The notes under the pieces: model-generated
What the model saw: only the letters and a program-made list of their open reading frames with translations
Database searches by the model: none
What the model was told of the DNA's origin: nothing
Assembly (NCBI RefSeq): GCF_037969875.1
Contig: NZ_CP150218.1
Location: forward strand, 1,240,001 to 1,304,000
Direction of reading: 5' to 3'
DNA: 64,000 bases
DNA from: Paenibacillus sp. FSL R7-0337
GTDB lineage: Bacteria > Bacillota > Bacilli > Paenibacillales > Paenibacillaceae
Program-made: the position numbers and the translations under genes
Part shown: positions 34,856 to 42,406 of the stretch, in pieces
How the letters are laid out: each line of letters begins with the position of its first letter
Numbering within the stretch: the first letter of the stretch is position 1

Positions 34856-35708
34856 GATGCCAAGTAACTTCCGGAGTCGGTGCTTTTCTTGGGAAAGCTC
34901 CTCTTTTTCCTGGTTTGACACCCTCAATTATTCCTGGATAAAGCTCCTCCATTTCTCGAGCAAAATTAGAATCAATTTGGAAAGCTTCATGCAGTCTCTT
35001 ATTTGCTTCTTGAAAATGTCTAGCATCACTCATCTCTGGATACATGTGTTTAGGTAAGTTCATTTCGTAGGCAACTGAATAATTTTTTTTATCAGCAGAC
35101 CACTGTTGTGAATCAATTGTCTTAGAAAGACTATCAAAATCAATCTTACCATCTTCTTTAGCTATTGCTTTATTGTAGACTTCTATTCTCTCAGAAGATT
35201 TAAGATTCTTGATTTTGTCATACTCAGCCTGAGTACTGATCCCAGCTTTTTTACCGTCAATATCCTTTACTTTTTTGATGCTTCCATTAGCTAGCAAAAC
35301 CCAAGGATTAACTTCTCCATAGAGAAGTACGTTATCTCCCTTGCGCACCAGCTTAAACTTCTTGAACTTGAATTTCTGCAGAATCCGGTCCAGCAGGCCC
35401 CGGAGATTTTCGGCCCCCTTCATGAGCCCCTTTTGCAGGCTCTTAATCACGATTTCACCATTACGTATAATCATGCTGCCGCTCTTGGATGCAAGCTTGG
35501 CTCCGGATTTCAGCAAGCTCTTGATGCCCTTGGCTCCAGCACCCGCTAAGTTCTTGGCACCCTTCGCGGCTGCATCAATACCCTTTTTCGCTGCTTGTCC
35601 GGCTTTCTTGACTCCTGCTCCGATGGCCTTGAAGCCCAGCTCCATTGCGAGCTCAACCAGTCCCATCGCCAGTGCTGTAGCGAGCGCAATCGCGGCAGGT
35701 TCGATCAT
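34821..35708 (-). pseudogene. Headless toxin module, WHH-type nuclease truncated in its catalytic core
   Basis: 295 residues. The shared region (MIEPAAIALATALAM ... GEVNPWVLLANG) is followed by the second linker (DGKKAGISTQAEYDKIK ... KIDFDSL). The variable end RHFQEANKRLHEAFQ, MEELYPGIIEGVKPG and RGAFPRKAPTPEVTWHHEPYREG closely resembles known HNH/WHH nuclease toxins. Those continue with a VxQLVP..H segment carrying further catalytic residues. Here the frame ends six codons after the WHH motif, so the second half of the active site is gone and the module should be inactive. It has no good ribosome site, like the equivalent module at 29632-30675. Confidence 0.75.
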
Positions 35709-35844
35709 CTTCTGCCAGCCCTGGCTCAGGTAGGTGCCGATGTAAACGGAGGCCTGGACAATGGTCTGCGACCACGATCCCTGCCAAGATCCCGATGACT
35801 GCCCTGAAAGTTATAGATATTTTCATTTAATCTGTTTTATTACA

Positions 35845-35881
35845 TATGATTTTAGTGAGTTTTAGTCGGGGGAGTACAACT
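35845..35881 (-). promoter_or_regulatory. Variant eCIS promoter motif inside the toxin array (copy 2)
   Basis: AGTTGT, 17 bases, TCACTA on the minus strand; near-identical to the copy at 30811-30847, 5034 bases away. Confidence 0.5.
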
Positions 35882-35888
35882 AGGGGAG

Positions 35889-35932
35889 GAAAAAAAGGTT
35901 AATCACCGGATACTAAATCCTTTAGATTAACC
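35889..35932 (-). terminator. Terminator after the DUF6630-like gene (copy 2)
   Basis: GGTTAATC/GATTAACC stem followed by a T run on the minus strand. Duplicate of 30854-30900. Confidence 0.85.
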
Positions 35933-35977
35933 TTTCCCCATTATGTTATCCTAATATTCTTGGAAGCGGAGTATCAG

Positions 35978-36445
35978 CTATACCTCCGTCCCCGTGTAGT
36001 ATTGGATATATCTTTCCCTTGGAGGAACCATCTCAACATCTAGCAGTTCTGCACTGGTTAGTACCGCTTTATTCTCTAATCGGGAGATGAACAATACATA
36101 ATAATCTCCTAATGATGGGAAGACAAATAAACCGTAATTGCTATTTTTTAATAGGCTGTTCGTTTCCCGGATCTTATCAGGCAAGAATTCATACTCCAGT
36201 TCACCGAGCGCTTCCAGTTCATCTTGTGTTGCAAGCTCTATTCCACGCTCAAACTCATAATCCAAAATATAATTTACAATTTCATTGTCTTCCTCTCCTT
36301 TATAATCCAGAAAGAGAAAGGCTCCGCTCGACAAGCCATATTTTAATGCTCTTTCATAATGGCTTGTACGATCCTCCCCTTCCAGAATCGGTCCTGCATC
36401 CTCCTGGCCCGGAAATAGGACTTCCAGTATTCCTTTATCCAACAT
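35978..36445 (-). CDS. Small acidic DUF6630-like protein, immunity-associated (copy 2)
   Basis: 155 residues, differing from the copy at 30946-31413 by about one substitution (YVLF instead of YALF). It has the same spacing to the PoNi-like gene above it and the same terminator below. The near-identity shows that the unit duplicated recently. Function is as uncertain as for copy 1. Confidence 0.7.
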   Translation of the reverse strand: MLDKGILEVLFPGQEDAGPILEGEDRTSHYERALKYGLSSGAFLFLDYKGEEDNEIVNYILDYEFERGIELATQDELEALGELEYEFLPDKIRETNSLLKNSNYGLFVFPSLGDYYVLFISRLENKAVLTSAELLDVEMVPPRERYIQYYTGTEV

Positions 36446-36466
36446 CTGCTTATCCTCCGTTATGCA

Positions 36467-37444
36467 TTATTGAAACAGCTCTTCCCCATATTGATTCAAG
36501 AAATAATCTGGATAATTTTTACGATAAAAGCTATCAATTTGCACAAGCAGAGGATCTTTCTCCGGATATGGCTCAGGATCTTTAAACACCATTTTCGCTT
36601 CTGGAGTATTCATCAATATATCCTCAAAGTGTTGAGGAACTGGCAGCCCACTCTTTTTCCTTACATGAATTAGGAACAAGATTTCATATGGATAGAATCC
36701 ATACCGGTAGTCACCAAATTCGATAGATTTCCCCAGTTCGGAGGCCAACTCAGAATGATAATTGATCATTTGTCCTATCAAAGCGGTTATTTTTTCTTCT
36801 ATAGGAGTTGACCAGCATTTCAGTACTTTATCGTAAATCCCCAAATCGTCAGGTAGAAGATCATTTCTGAGGTCTTTGCTCTCAAGCTCCTTTTTGACAA
36901 AAGTATAGACATTCCGGCTAGCTCCTAAAAGAGTTTTATTTTTATACTGTAAGTATAGCTCCAGCAAAAACCAAGTATGCTTATTCCAATCGTTGGAAGA
37001 AAGAAAACGATCTCCTATATGTTCAGCAATGAATTCAAAAAGAATTTCCTCTTCCCTCTGCCACCCGAACATTGTGAAATGAATTAAGGCCGCTATGATT
37101 TCCATAAATGTATAATCTACCGTTGCTTTGGGATAACGAATGCTATACAGCTCTTGAGACACACATTGATAAAATACATCGGGGTACATCATTTTTAATC
37201 CTTCAATACGATTTGTATTTTGGACTAAAACCTCCTCTTTCCATATCATTAAATGATAATCATATATCGTTCCAAGATCAATTAATAAGACATGGTCCCG
37301 TTCTACATTATTGGATTCAATAATAATTGAAATTTCACTTTTGCACTCTTCATACTGTGATTTTCTTTTTTCAATAATAGTTCCATTGACAAAGTTGTTA
37401 CGATATTTTTTGTAAGACATACTAATTTTCTTAGGGTTCAGCAT
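36467..37444 (-). CDS. PoNi-like immunity protein (DUF1910/DUF1911 type, copy 2)
   Basis: 325 residues, same architecture as the copy at 31435-32412. The last 200 or so residues are almost identical. The first 130 differ at many positions (for example VNGTIIEKRKSQYEE against VNESFIEHGKTEYER). The partner toxin at 37464-38720 differs from its own copy in scattered positions too, so toxin and immunity may be diverging together. RBS AAGGAG. It lies 20 bases after the toxin. Confidence 0.8.
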   Translation of the reverse strand: MLNPKKISMSYKKYRNNFVNGTIIEKRKSQYEECKSEISIIIESNNVERDHVLLIDLGTIYDYHLMIWKEEVLVQNTNRIEGLKMMYPDVFYQCVSQELYSIRYPKATVDYTFMEIIAALIHFTMFGWQREEEILFEFIAEHIGDRFLSSNDWNKHTWFLLELYLQYKNKTLLGASRNVYTFVKKELESKDLRNDLLPDDLGIYDKVLKCWSTPIEEKITALIGQMINYHSELASELGKSIEFGDYRYGFYPYEILFLIHVRKKSGLPVPQHFEDILMNTPEAKMVFKDPEPYPEKDPLLVQIDSFYRKNYPDYFLNQYGEELFQ

Positions 37445-37463
37445 TAGTTCTCCTTCTTCATCG

Positions 37464-38720
37464 TTATTTTATTTCTTTAGACCAATCCCTGATTTTCAAC
37501 TCATCTATTCCAAATCCAACATCCGTTTTCTTTAAATCTGCTTCAACCCTGATAAATTCTACTTCCAATCCATAATTTTCTTTTTGCAATTGTTTAAATC
37601 TATCATCAAAACCGGCATATCTGGTATCACTACTAATTCGCATTTTCTCGAAATATTTTTCCCCGCCTAATTTCTGAGCATCAGAGTAAACAAAGTGGGC
37701 TCTCTCCGAAGTCTTTGCTTCAATAATAGTTAGCTTAGGCGGTGGCCCTTTAGATAAAAATGCACCATCTAATCCATTCCTGCCCTTCTGAAACAATGAC
37801 GAGACGTCGTCGCCGAGATTGTTTTGCTTAGCGACAATTCTCGCTACCTCTTCACCAAAGTTTCCTTTGTCATGATTGTAAACATTTGATGTTGTACCGA
37901 TTTTTCTTTCATACTCTTTAGCCAGCTTCAGGTCAAATTTTTCGCTTATATCATGAGTTGTGTCAAGTTTATTAGCAAGCTTACTTTTTTCAGTGACGAT
38001 TTTATTTAGGCTGCCTTTATTTCCTCCCGCAAGCTCGGCAACCTTCAGTCTTTCTATATCATCCAGCTTTTTAAGATTGGAATGAGTAAAGCCATCAAGT
38101 TCAACCGGCTTCATTCCATCTTTCTTAAATTTCTTAAATTCTTTATCGAAGTGCTGGTCATCGATCTCACGCATAGTCCCGTCAATCAGCAACACCCAAG
38201 GATTAACCTCGCCGTACAGACGGATATGCTTGCCCTTGCGCACCAGCTTAAACTTCTTGAACTTGAACTTCTGCAGAATCCGGTCCAGCAGGCCCCGGAG
38301 CTTTTTGGCCCCCTTCATGAGCCCCTTTTGCAGGCTCTTAATCACGATTTTACCATTACGTATAATCATGCTGCCGCTCTTGGAGGCCAGCTTGGCTCCG
38401 GATTTCAGCAAGCTCTTGATGCCCTTGGCTCCAGCACCCGCTAGGTTCTTGGCACCCTTCGCGGCTGCATCAATACCCTTTTTCGCTGCTTGTCCGGCTT
38501 TCTTGACTCCTGCTCCTATGGCCTTGAAGCCCAGCTCCATAGCGAGCTCAACGAGTCCCATGGCCAATGCGGTTGCGAGCGCGATGGCCGCAGGCTCAAT
38601 CATCTTCTGCCAGCCCTGGCTCAGGTAGGTGCCAATATAGCCGGAGGCCTGGACAAGGGTCTGTGCCACGGACTTAATCGCATCTGCCTGCAGGTATACG
38701 GTGATGATGTTAATAATCAT
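37464..38720 (-). CDS. Headless toxin module with PoNe-like PD-(D/E)xK nuclease end (copy 2)
   Basis: 418 residues, starting at MIINIITVYLQADAIKSVAQ in the hydrophobic region (about residue 945 of the full-length toxin). It shares MIEPAAIALATALAM, IRNGKIVIKSLQKGLMKGA and GEVNPWVLLIDG with the other modules. The variable end keeps the PD-(D/E)xK core: NFGEEVARIVAKQNN, GRNGLDGAFLSKG, IIEAKTSERAH. It lacks any export or loading domain and a strong ribosome site. PoNi-like and DUF6630-like genes follow. Confidence 0.78.
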   Translation of the reverse strand: MIINIITVYLQADAIKSVAQTLVQASGYIGTYLSQGWQKMIEPAAIALATALAMGLVELAMELGFKAIGAGVKKAGQAAKKGIDAAAKGAKNLAGAGAKGIKSLLKSGAKLASKSGSMIIRNGKIVIKSLQKGLMKGAKKLRGLLDRILQKFKFKKFKLVRKGKHIRLYGEVNPWVLLIDGTMREIDDQHFDKEFKKFKKDGMKPVELDGFTHSNLKKLDDIERLKVAELAGGNKGSLNKIVTEKSKLANKLDTTHDISEKFDLKLAKEYERKIGTTSNVYNHDKGNFGEEVARIVAKQNNLGDDVSSLFQKGRNGLDGAFLSKGPPPKLTIIEAKTSERAHFVYSDAQKLGGEKYFEKMRISSDTRYAGFDDRFKQLQKENYGLEVEFIRVEADLKKTDVGFGIDELKIRDWSKEIK

Positions 38721-38752
38721 CGGAAGCTTTCCAAAAAGTTACTGAGAGAATA

Positions 38753-38799
38753 AAGAAAAAAGAAGGTCGATTATTCAGTTATTAGACTGAAATCGACCT
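38753..38799 (-). terminator. Terminator after tandem SMI1 genes
   Basis: AGGTCGATT pairs with AATCGACCT on the minus strand, followed by a T-rich run. The arm sequence with TTATTCAGT resembles the terminator at 41873-41920, suggesting common origin. Confidence 0.8.
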
Positions 38800-38891
38800 G
38801 ATGGATTGATAGTTAGAGGTTGTGTGAAAAATGTGAAGAGTTTGTCTTTACTCGTAGAAAGACTACTTTTGGGACAGCCTCTGTATGAATA

Positions 38892-39350
38892 TTATTCTGT
38901 TTTATATAGTGATTGTATAAATTCTGTAAAGCTCAATGCTGTTAATCTTACTAACTCTTTGATTAAACCTTTATCTTCATCCAAATGGGTTAGATCACAA
39001 TAATATACTCTTCCTATATCTTCTCCGCTAACAGCCAAACATATGATGTTGTTCATAGGGTCTCTACCAATAGGGAGAAAATTTGAAGGAATTATATTAG
39101 TTAGATTATATTTTTGATAGAATCCTTCGATATTATGCTCTTCTCTTACATCAAATGGAAAGAAAAGCATAATTGAAGAAGTTACGACTTCATCCAACGT
39201 TTGAAATCTTCTCAAAACGCTTTTACCACCATTATATTTTTTTATAAATCTCTTATAATCACTTGGCAAAATGAGATTGTACTTTGATTCAAAAACAACT
39301 AGCTCCTGCTCTAAAACCGGTTCAAATGAAAACTCAAATTCAATTTCCAT
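38892..39350 (-). CDS. SMI1/KNR4 family immunity protein (second of a pair)
   Basis: 152 residues from the ATG at 39350 (GAGGGG site). SMI1 features: LEQELVVFESKYNLILPSDYKRFIKKYNGG, then IIPSNFLPIGRDPMNNIICLAVSG, RVYYCDL and LTEFIQSLY-like end (LSFTEFIQSL). It follows another SMI1 gene (39364-39798) but no separate toxin precedes it. It may be an orphan immunity gene kept against a toxin carried by relatives, or it may give extra protection against the WHH toxin at 39789. Confidence 0.85.
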   Translation of the reverse strand: MEIEFEFSFEPVLEQELVVFESKYNLILPSDYKRFIKKYNGGKSVLRRFQTLDEVVTSSIMLFFPFDVREEHNIEGFYQKYNLTNIIPSNFLPIGRDPMNNIICLAVSGEDIGRVYYCDLTHLDEDKGLIKELVRLTALSFTEFIQSLYKTE

Positions 39351-39363
39351 AGATACAACCCCT

Positions 39364-39798
39364 CTATTCTGCAGAATATAATCCATTTAGTAATTCTGTA
39401 AATGTACTACAAACAGGAATTATTGCATCCTCCCCAATCTCCTCATGATCATAAAATATTATTTCAGGTGACTGAACCTTTAAGCGATAATCGAAACATA
39501 ATAAATTTCCAAACGGATCTCTTGCAATAGGTACAAGTCCGGCAATTGAAGTCTCTTCTTCAAAATCATAAAACATTGTTATATTTAAATTATCATTTGT
39601 GAAGCTTAATAAATTAATTAATACTCCCTGTTCACCGTCGTTCATATCGAAGCAATTCGGTTCTGGGTAACCTCCGTTATACAGTTGAATGCATCTCTTA
39701 TAATCTTCTGGAAACTTTACTCCAAAATTATTTTCAACTAATTTTATTAGTGTTTCATCGTGTAATTCTTCGCCATTAATCCACTTATTCACTCCCAT
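39364..39798 (-). CDS. SMI1/KNR4 family immunity protein paired with the WHH toxin
   Basis: 144 residues: LVENNFGVKFPEDYKRCIQLYNGGYP, then AGLVPIARDPFGNLLCFDYR and FYDHEEIGEDAI, with the final FTELLNGLY. Classic SMI1/KNR4 fold. Its ATG overlaps the last codons of the toxin at 39789-40535, so the two are translationally coupled, the usual arrangement of a toxin with its own antidote. Confidence 0.9.
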   Translation of the reverse strand: MGVNKWINGEELHDETLIKLVENNFGVKFPEDYKRCIQLYNGGYPEPNCFDMNDGEQGVLINLLSFTNDNLNITMFYDFEEETSIAGLVPIARDPFGNLLCFDYRLKVQSPEIIFYDHEEIGEDAIIPVCSTFTELLNGLYSAE

Positions 39799-40535
39799 AC
39801 CATCATCTCCAATATATTCTTTTTTATCTTACCTTTTCTTCCTTTTCGTCCCCCCCCCCAAATGGCTCTGCCTCCTGTATGACCAGAAACTTGATGCTCA
39901 AAATAATCTATAATTTGCATCCGCCCTGCTTCCTGATGATGATGCCAGGTAAAAGTATCCGGTACTTTGCCTTCTTTTAGTAGATTTCTTTCAGCTGCAG
40001 TAAATTTTTTTGCGAGTTCTGGGTTTTCTAATATTTCTTTATATAACTCCTTTGAAAGGTAATCGAATTGAACTTTATCAGACTCAAGGTAATATTTTTC
40101 AGGTAAAGTTATATCATGCTTGGAATCAAGTATTGGATATCCTTCAGCATCATATTTAACTCTATACTCCTTACCACTTTTTTTAGAAAGAAAAGTATAG
40201 GTAGTGGTTCCATCTTCATGAGGCTCCATTTTTTTATAATTTCTCGGTTTGTTAGGTTTCTTATTATACTTAGATTGTTTTCTGGCAGCATCCTCCATCG
40301 CATTATCATAAGCGCTTTGAAATTTATCAGGATCTTTCGTTTTAAGGTCTATTAGCTTAATACGCGGATTAAATATCCCATAGAGAATAATATGATTCTT
40401 TATGCGTTCCAACTCAAACTTCTTGAACTTGAACTTCTGCAGAATCCGGTCCAGCAGGTCCCGGAGATTTTTGGCCCCCTTCATGAGCCCCTTTTGCAGG
40501 CTCTTGATCACGATTTTACCATTACGTATAATCAT
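39789..40535 (-). CDS. Headless toxin module with WHH-family nuclease end
   Basis: 248 residues, with only a short shared front (IRNGKIVIKSLQKGLMKGAKN and FKFKKFELERIKNH). The nuclease end is TFTWHHHQEAGRMQIID, then HQVSGHTGGRAIWGGG, the signature of the HNH/ENDO VII WHH family with its conserved histidines and the closing GHTGG.AIWGGG. The catalytic set looks complete. A ten-G tract (39850-39859) encodes the WGGG. Upstream the shared region is cut off at about 40572, leaving no ribosome site. Partner: SMI1 gene 39364-39798 by overlap. Confidence 0.8.
   Translation of the reverse strand: MIIRNGKIVIKSLQKGLMKGAKNLRDLLDRILQKFKFKKFELERIKNHIILYGIFNPRIKLIDLKTKDPDKFQSAYDNAMEDAARKQSKYNKKPNKPRNYKKMEPHEDGTTTYTFLSKKSGKEYRVKYDAEGYPILDSKHDITLPEKYYLESDKVQFDYLSKELYKEILENPELAKKFTAAERNLLKEGKVPDTFTWHHHQEAGRMQIIDYFEHQVSGHTGGRAIWGGGRKGRKGKIKKNILEMMVWE
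39850..39859. repeat. Homopolymer G10/C10 tract inside the WHH toxin gene
   Basis: Ten consecutive C on the plus strand (G on the coding strand) within the toxin frame just after the last conserved histidine. Runs of this length slip readily in replication and would change the C-terminal residues and the overlap with the immunity start. Confidence 0.85.
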
Positions 40536-40625
40536 GCTGCCGCTCTTGGAGGCCAGCTTGGCTCCGGATTCAGCCTACAAAGATAGAAAATTATCTTAAT
40601 AGCATTTTTTTCTGACTGTCAGACC

Positions 40626-41081
40626 TTAGCTTTGTATTAGTCCAAACTCTCGTTTAAAATCCTCATAGATACGAAGCCCTTCAGCAAGTATTTCTTTTAA
40701 CTCATAGTAGTTTCGAAAAATCGGTTTTTTAAACTTTTCATTATCTTGGGCATTCAGCTGTTCTTTTATTATTCCCCAAGTTCCACCAACCAAAAGATCT
40801 GTATTCTTCCATGCCGACCAAATAAATTCCATTGCACCATATTTAAGCGAAATAGTAAATTGAAATTTATTTTCAGCTACAGTTTCAATTAATCTGAAAA
40901 ATTTCTCCTTTTTATCAAATTTAAACGCATACCCTAATTCGCTTAAAATTTCTAGGACATGATTGTAATCATAACTTTCAAAACTATCTTTGTAATCGAA
41001 TTGATATTTTTCAGATAAATTTTTGTAACGTTCAATGAAATTGATGTTATTCAAAACTTTTTTAATGTTTGTATCGAGCAA
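40626..41081 (-). CDS. Putative immunity protein, unknown family
   Basis: 151 residues with a TTG start at 41081 after AGGGGGG. Helical N-terminus (IERYKNLSEKYQFDYKDSFE), a strand-rich middle (FQFTISLKYGAMEFIWSAW) and a helical end. I do not recognise a family. It begins three bases after the stop of the toxin module at 41085-41768, so it is probably that toxin's antidote. It has no signal peptide or membrane segment, consistent with action in the cytoplasm. Confidence 0.65.
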   Translation of the reverse strand: MLDTNIKKVLNNINFIERYKNLSEKYQFDYKDSFESYDYNHVLEILSELGYAFKFDKKEKFFRLIETVAENKFQFTISLKYGAMEFIWSAWKNTDLLVGGTWGIIKEQLNAQDNEKFKKPIFRNYYELKEILAEGLRIYEDFKREFGLIQS

Positions 41082-41084
41082 CTT

Positions 41085-41768
41085 TTATTCCCCCCTAAAA
41101 TTTAATTCAATGTTGTATTTTTTAGCCAAATCAATATAGGATTTTATATTCGGTGAACTAAGATTAGAAGCGGGTATCTCAAGTATTTGCTTACCAACAA
41201 GAGGTTTCCCATCAATTGGAATTTTAAAATCGGCATATTTATTACTTCTAATAATAGTACCCGGTTTATACTTATCCTTTAGTTCTTTAAGGTAAGACTC
41301 AAAAGTTGCGATTTCTATTTCATCCAAATCGGTGGCCTTTCTAGAAACGATTAACCCCTTCTCAGGATCATAAGAGTCTAAACGTTTCCCATTACTTAAA
41401 TGCACCTCATTGCACGGGTACCACTCTTCAAGAACTGATTTTTTATTAAATGAATTTCCTCTCGCCATTGGAGAATCATTTAACCAGTAATCTCTTGCTT
41501 CTTTCCACTCCGTTCGATCTCTTGGTTTTTTTCGTTCTTTCTTTTTGCGTTTCACATATTTTTCATAGTCTGTCTCTAATTCTGCATCTTTAAATTTCCC
41601 ATTAGGAGACAGCATATTTTCATCAGGCACTTTAATACTATCAAAATCAATCTTACCATCTGGTTTGGCGACTGCTCTATTATAAACATCAATTCTTTCA
41701 GATGGTTTCAGACTTTTAATCTTATCCAGTTCGGCCTGAGTACTAATCCCAGCTTTTCTTCCATCCAA
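41085..41768 (-). CDS. Headless toxin module, putative nuclease of the RGNxFN...RLDSY type
   Basis: 227 residues. It begins inside the second shared linker (DGRKAGISTQAELDKIK ... DGKIDFDSIK) and continues into a unique end: ARGNSFNKKSVLEEWYP, NEVHLSNGKRLDSYDPEKGL, IVSRKATDLDEIEIATFESY and GKQILEIPASN. I recall this pattern on polymorphic toxin C-termini in Bacilli and actinomycetes. The RLDSY...IVSRK spacing fits a restriction-endonuclease-like fold, but this is inference. Only a 36-base relic of the shared region remains upstream (about 41797-41832), joined out of frame. Partner: the unknown gene at 40626. Confidence 0.65.
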   Translation of the reverse strand: MDGRKAGISTQAELDKIKSLKPSERIDVYNRAVAKPDGKIDFDSIKVPDENMLSPNGKFKDAELETDYEKYVKRKKKERKKPRDRTEWKEARDYWLNDSPMARGNSFNKKSVLEEWYPCNEVHLSNGKRLDSYDPEKGLIVSRKATDLDEIEIATFESYLKELKDKYKPGTIIRSNKYADFKIPIDGKPLVGKQILEIPASNLSSPNIKSYIDLAKKYNIELNFRGE

Positions 41769-41872
41769 ACTGTCAACTTCTTGAATGCTTACCCTTGCGC
41801 TCCAGCTTAAACTTCTTGAACTTCTACAGAGCCTTCAAGAGAATTCAAACCCGATTTTGTGAGAGCCCACAG

Positions 41873-41920
41873 TGAAAAAATAGGCCGATTATTCAGTCAA
41901 TGAACTGTAATCGGCCTATT
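41873..41920 (-). terminator. Terminator of the full-length toxin-immunity operon
   Basis: TAGGCCGATTA pairs with TAATCGGCCTA on the minus strand, followed by TTTTTT. Confidence 0.88.
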
Positions 41921-41929
41921 TTATAATTA

Positions 41930-42382
41930 TTAGTAATCGCAGGAATCCCCATACAATTGATCAAGGAACTCAGAAAATGAATCGGCAATCAAATGAACAT
42001 TACTCATATCATCAGGATCTTCAGACTCTTCCTCATGATCCCAGAAATAAATTCTACCTGTAAATTCTTCATCTGTTCCAATACAGATTACATTGCCTCC
42101 AGGATCGCAACCAATAGGAACAAATCCTATTGGGAGTCTATCTTCATATATTTTTATGTTTTTATCTAAACTATTAGACATGTCACCGATACCAAAAAAA
42201 ATCCTCACTATGTCTGGTCCCTGTTCATCCGATATTTTGAACATTTTCGGTATAGGGCGCCCCCCGTTATATTCATGTAGAAAACCTCTGTACTGTTCTG
42301 AGAGACTTATTCCATGTTTCGACTCAAACTTCTCAATTTGCTCAAAAGATAAAGGTCCATTAGAATCAATAATCCGCGTCAT
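41930..42382 (-). CDS. SMI1/KNR4 family immunity protein of the full-length toxin
   Basis: 150 residues: LSFEQIEKFESKHGISLSEQYRGFLHEYNGG (about 11-41), PIGFVPIGCDPGGNVICIGTDEE and IYFWDHEEE, ending in SFSEFLDQLY. A typical SMI1/KNR4 protein, acidic, as expected for binding a nuclease. It lies 24 bases after the full-length WHH toxin and before a terminator, so both form one unit. Confidence 0.9.
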   Translation of the reverse strand: MTRIIDSNGPLSFEQIEKFESKHGISLSEQYRGFLHEYNGGRPIPKMFKISDEQGPDIVRIFFGIGDMSNSLDKNIKIYEDRLPIGFVPIGCDPGGNVICIGTDEEFTGRIYFWDHEEESEDPDDMSNVHLIADSFSEFLDQLYGDSCDY

Positions 42383-42406
42383 GATTGCACTCTCCTATCT
42401 ATATTT

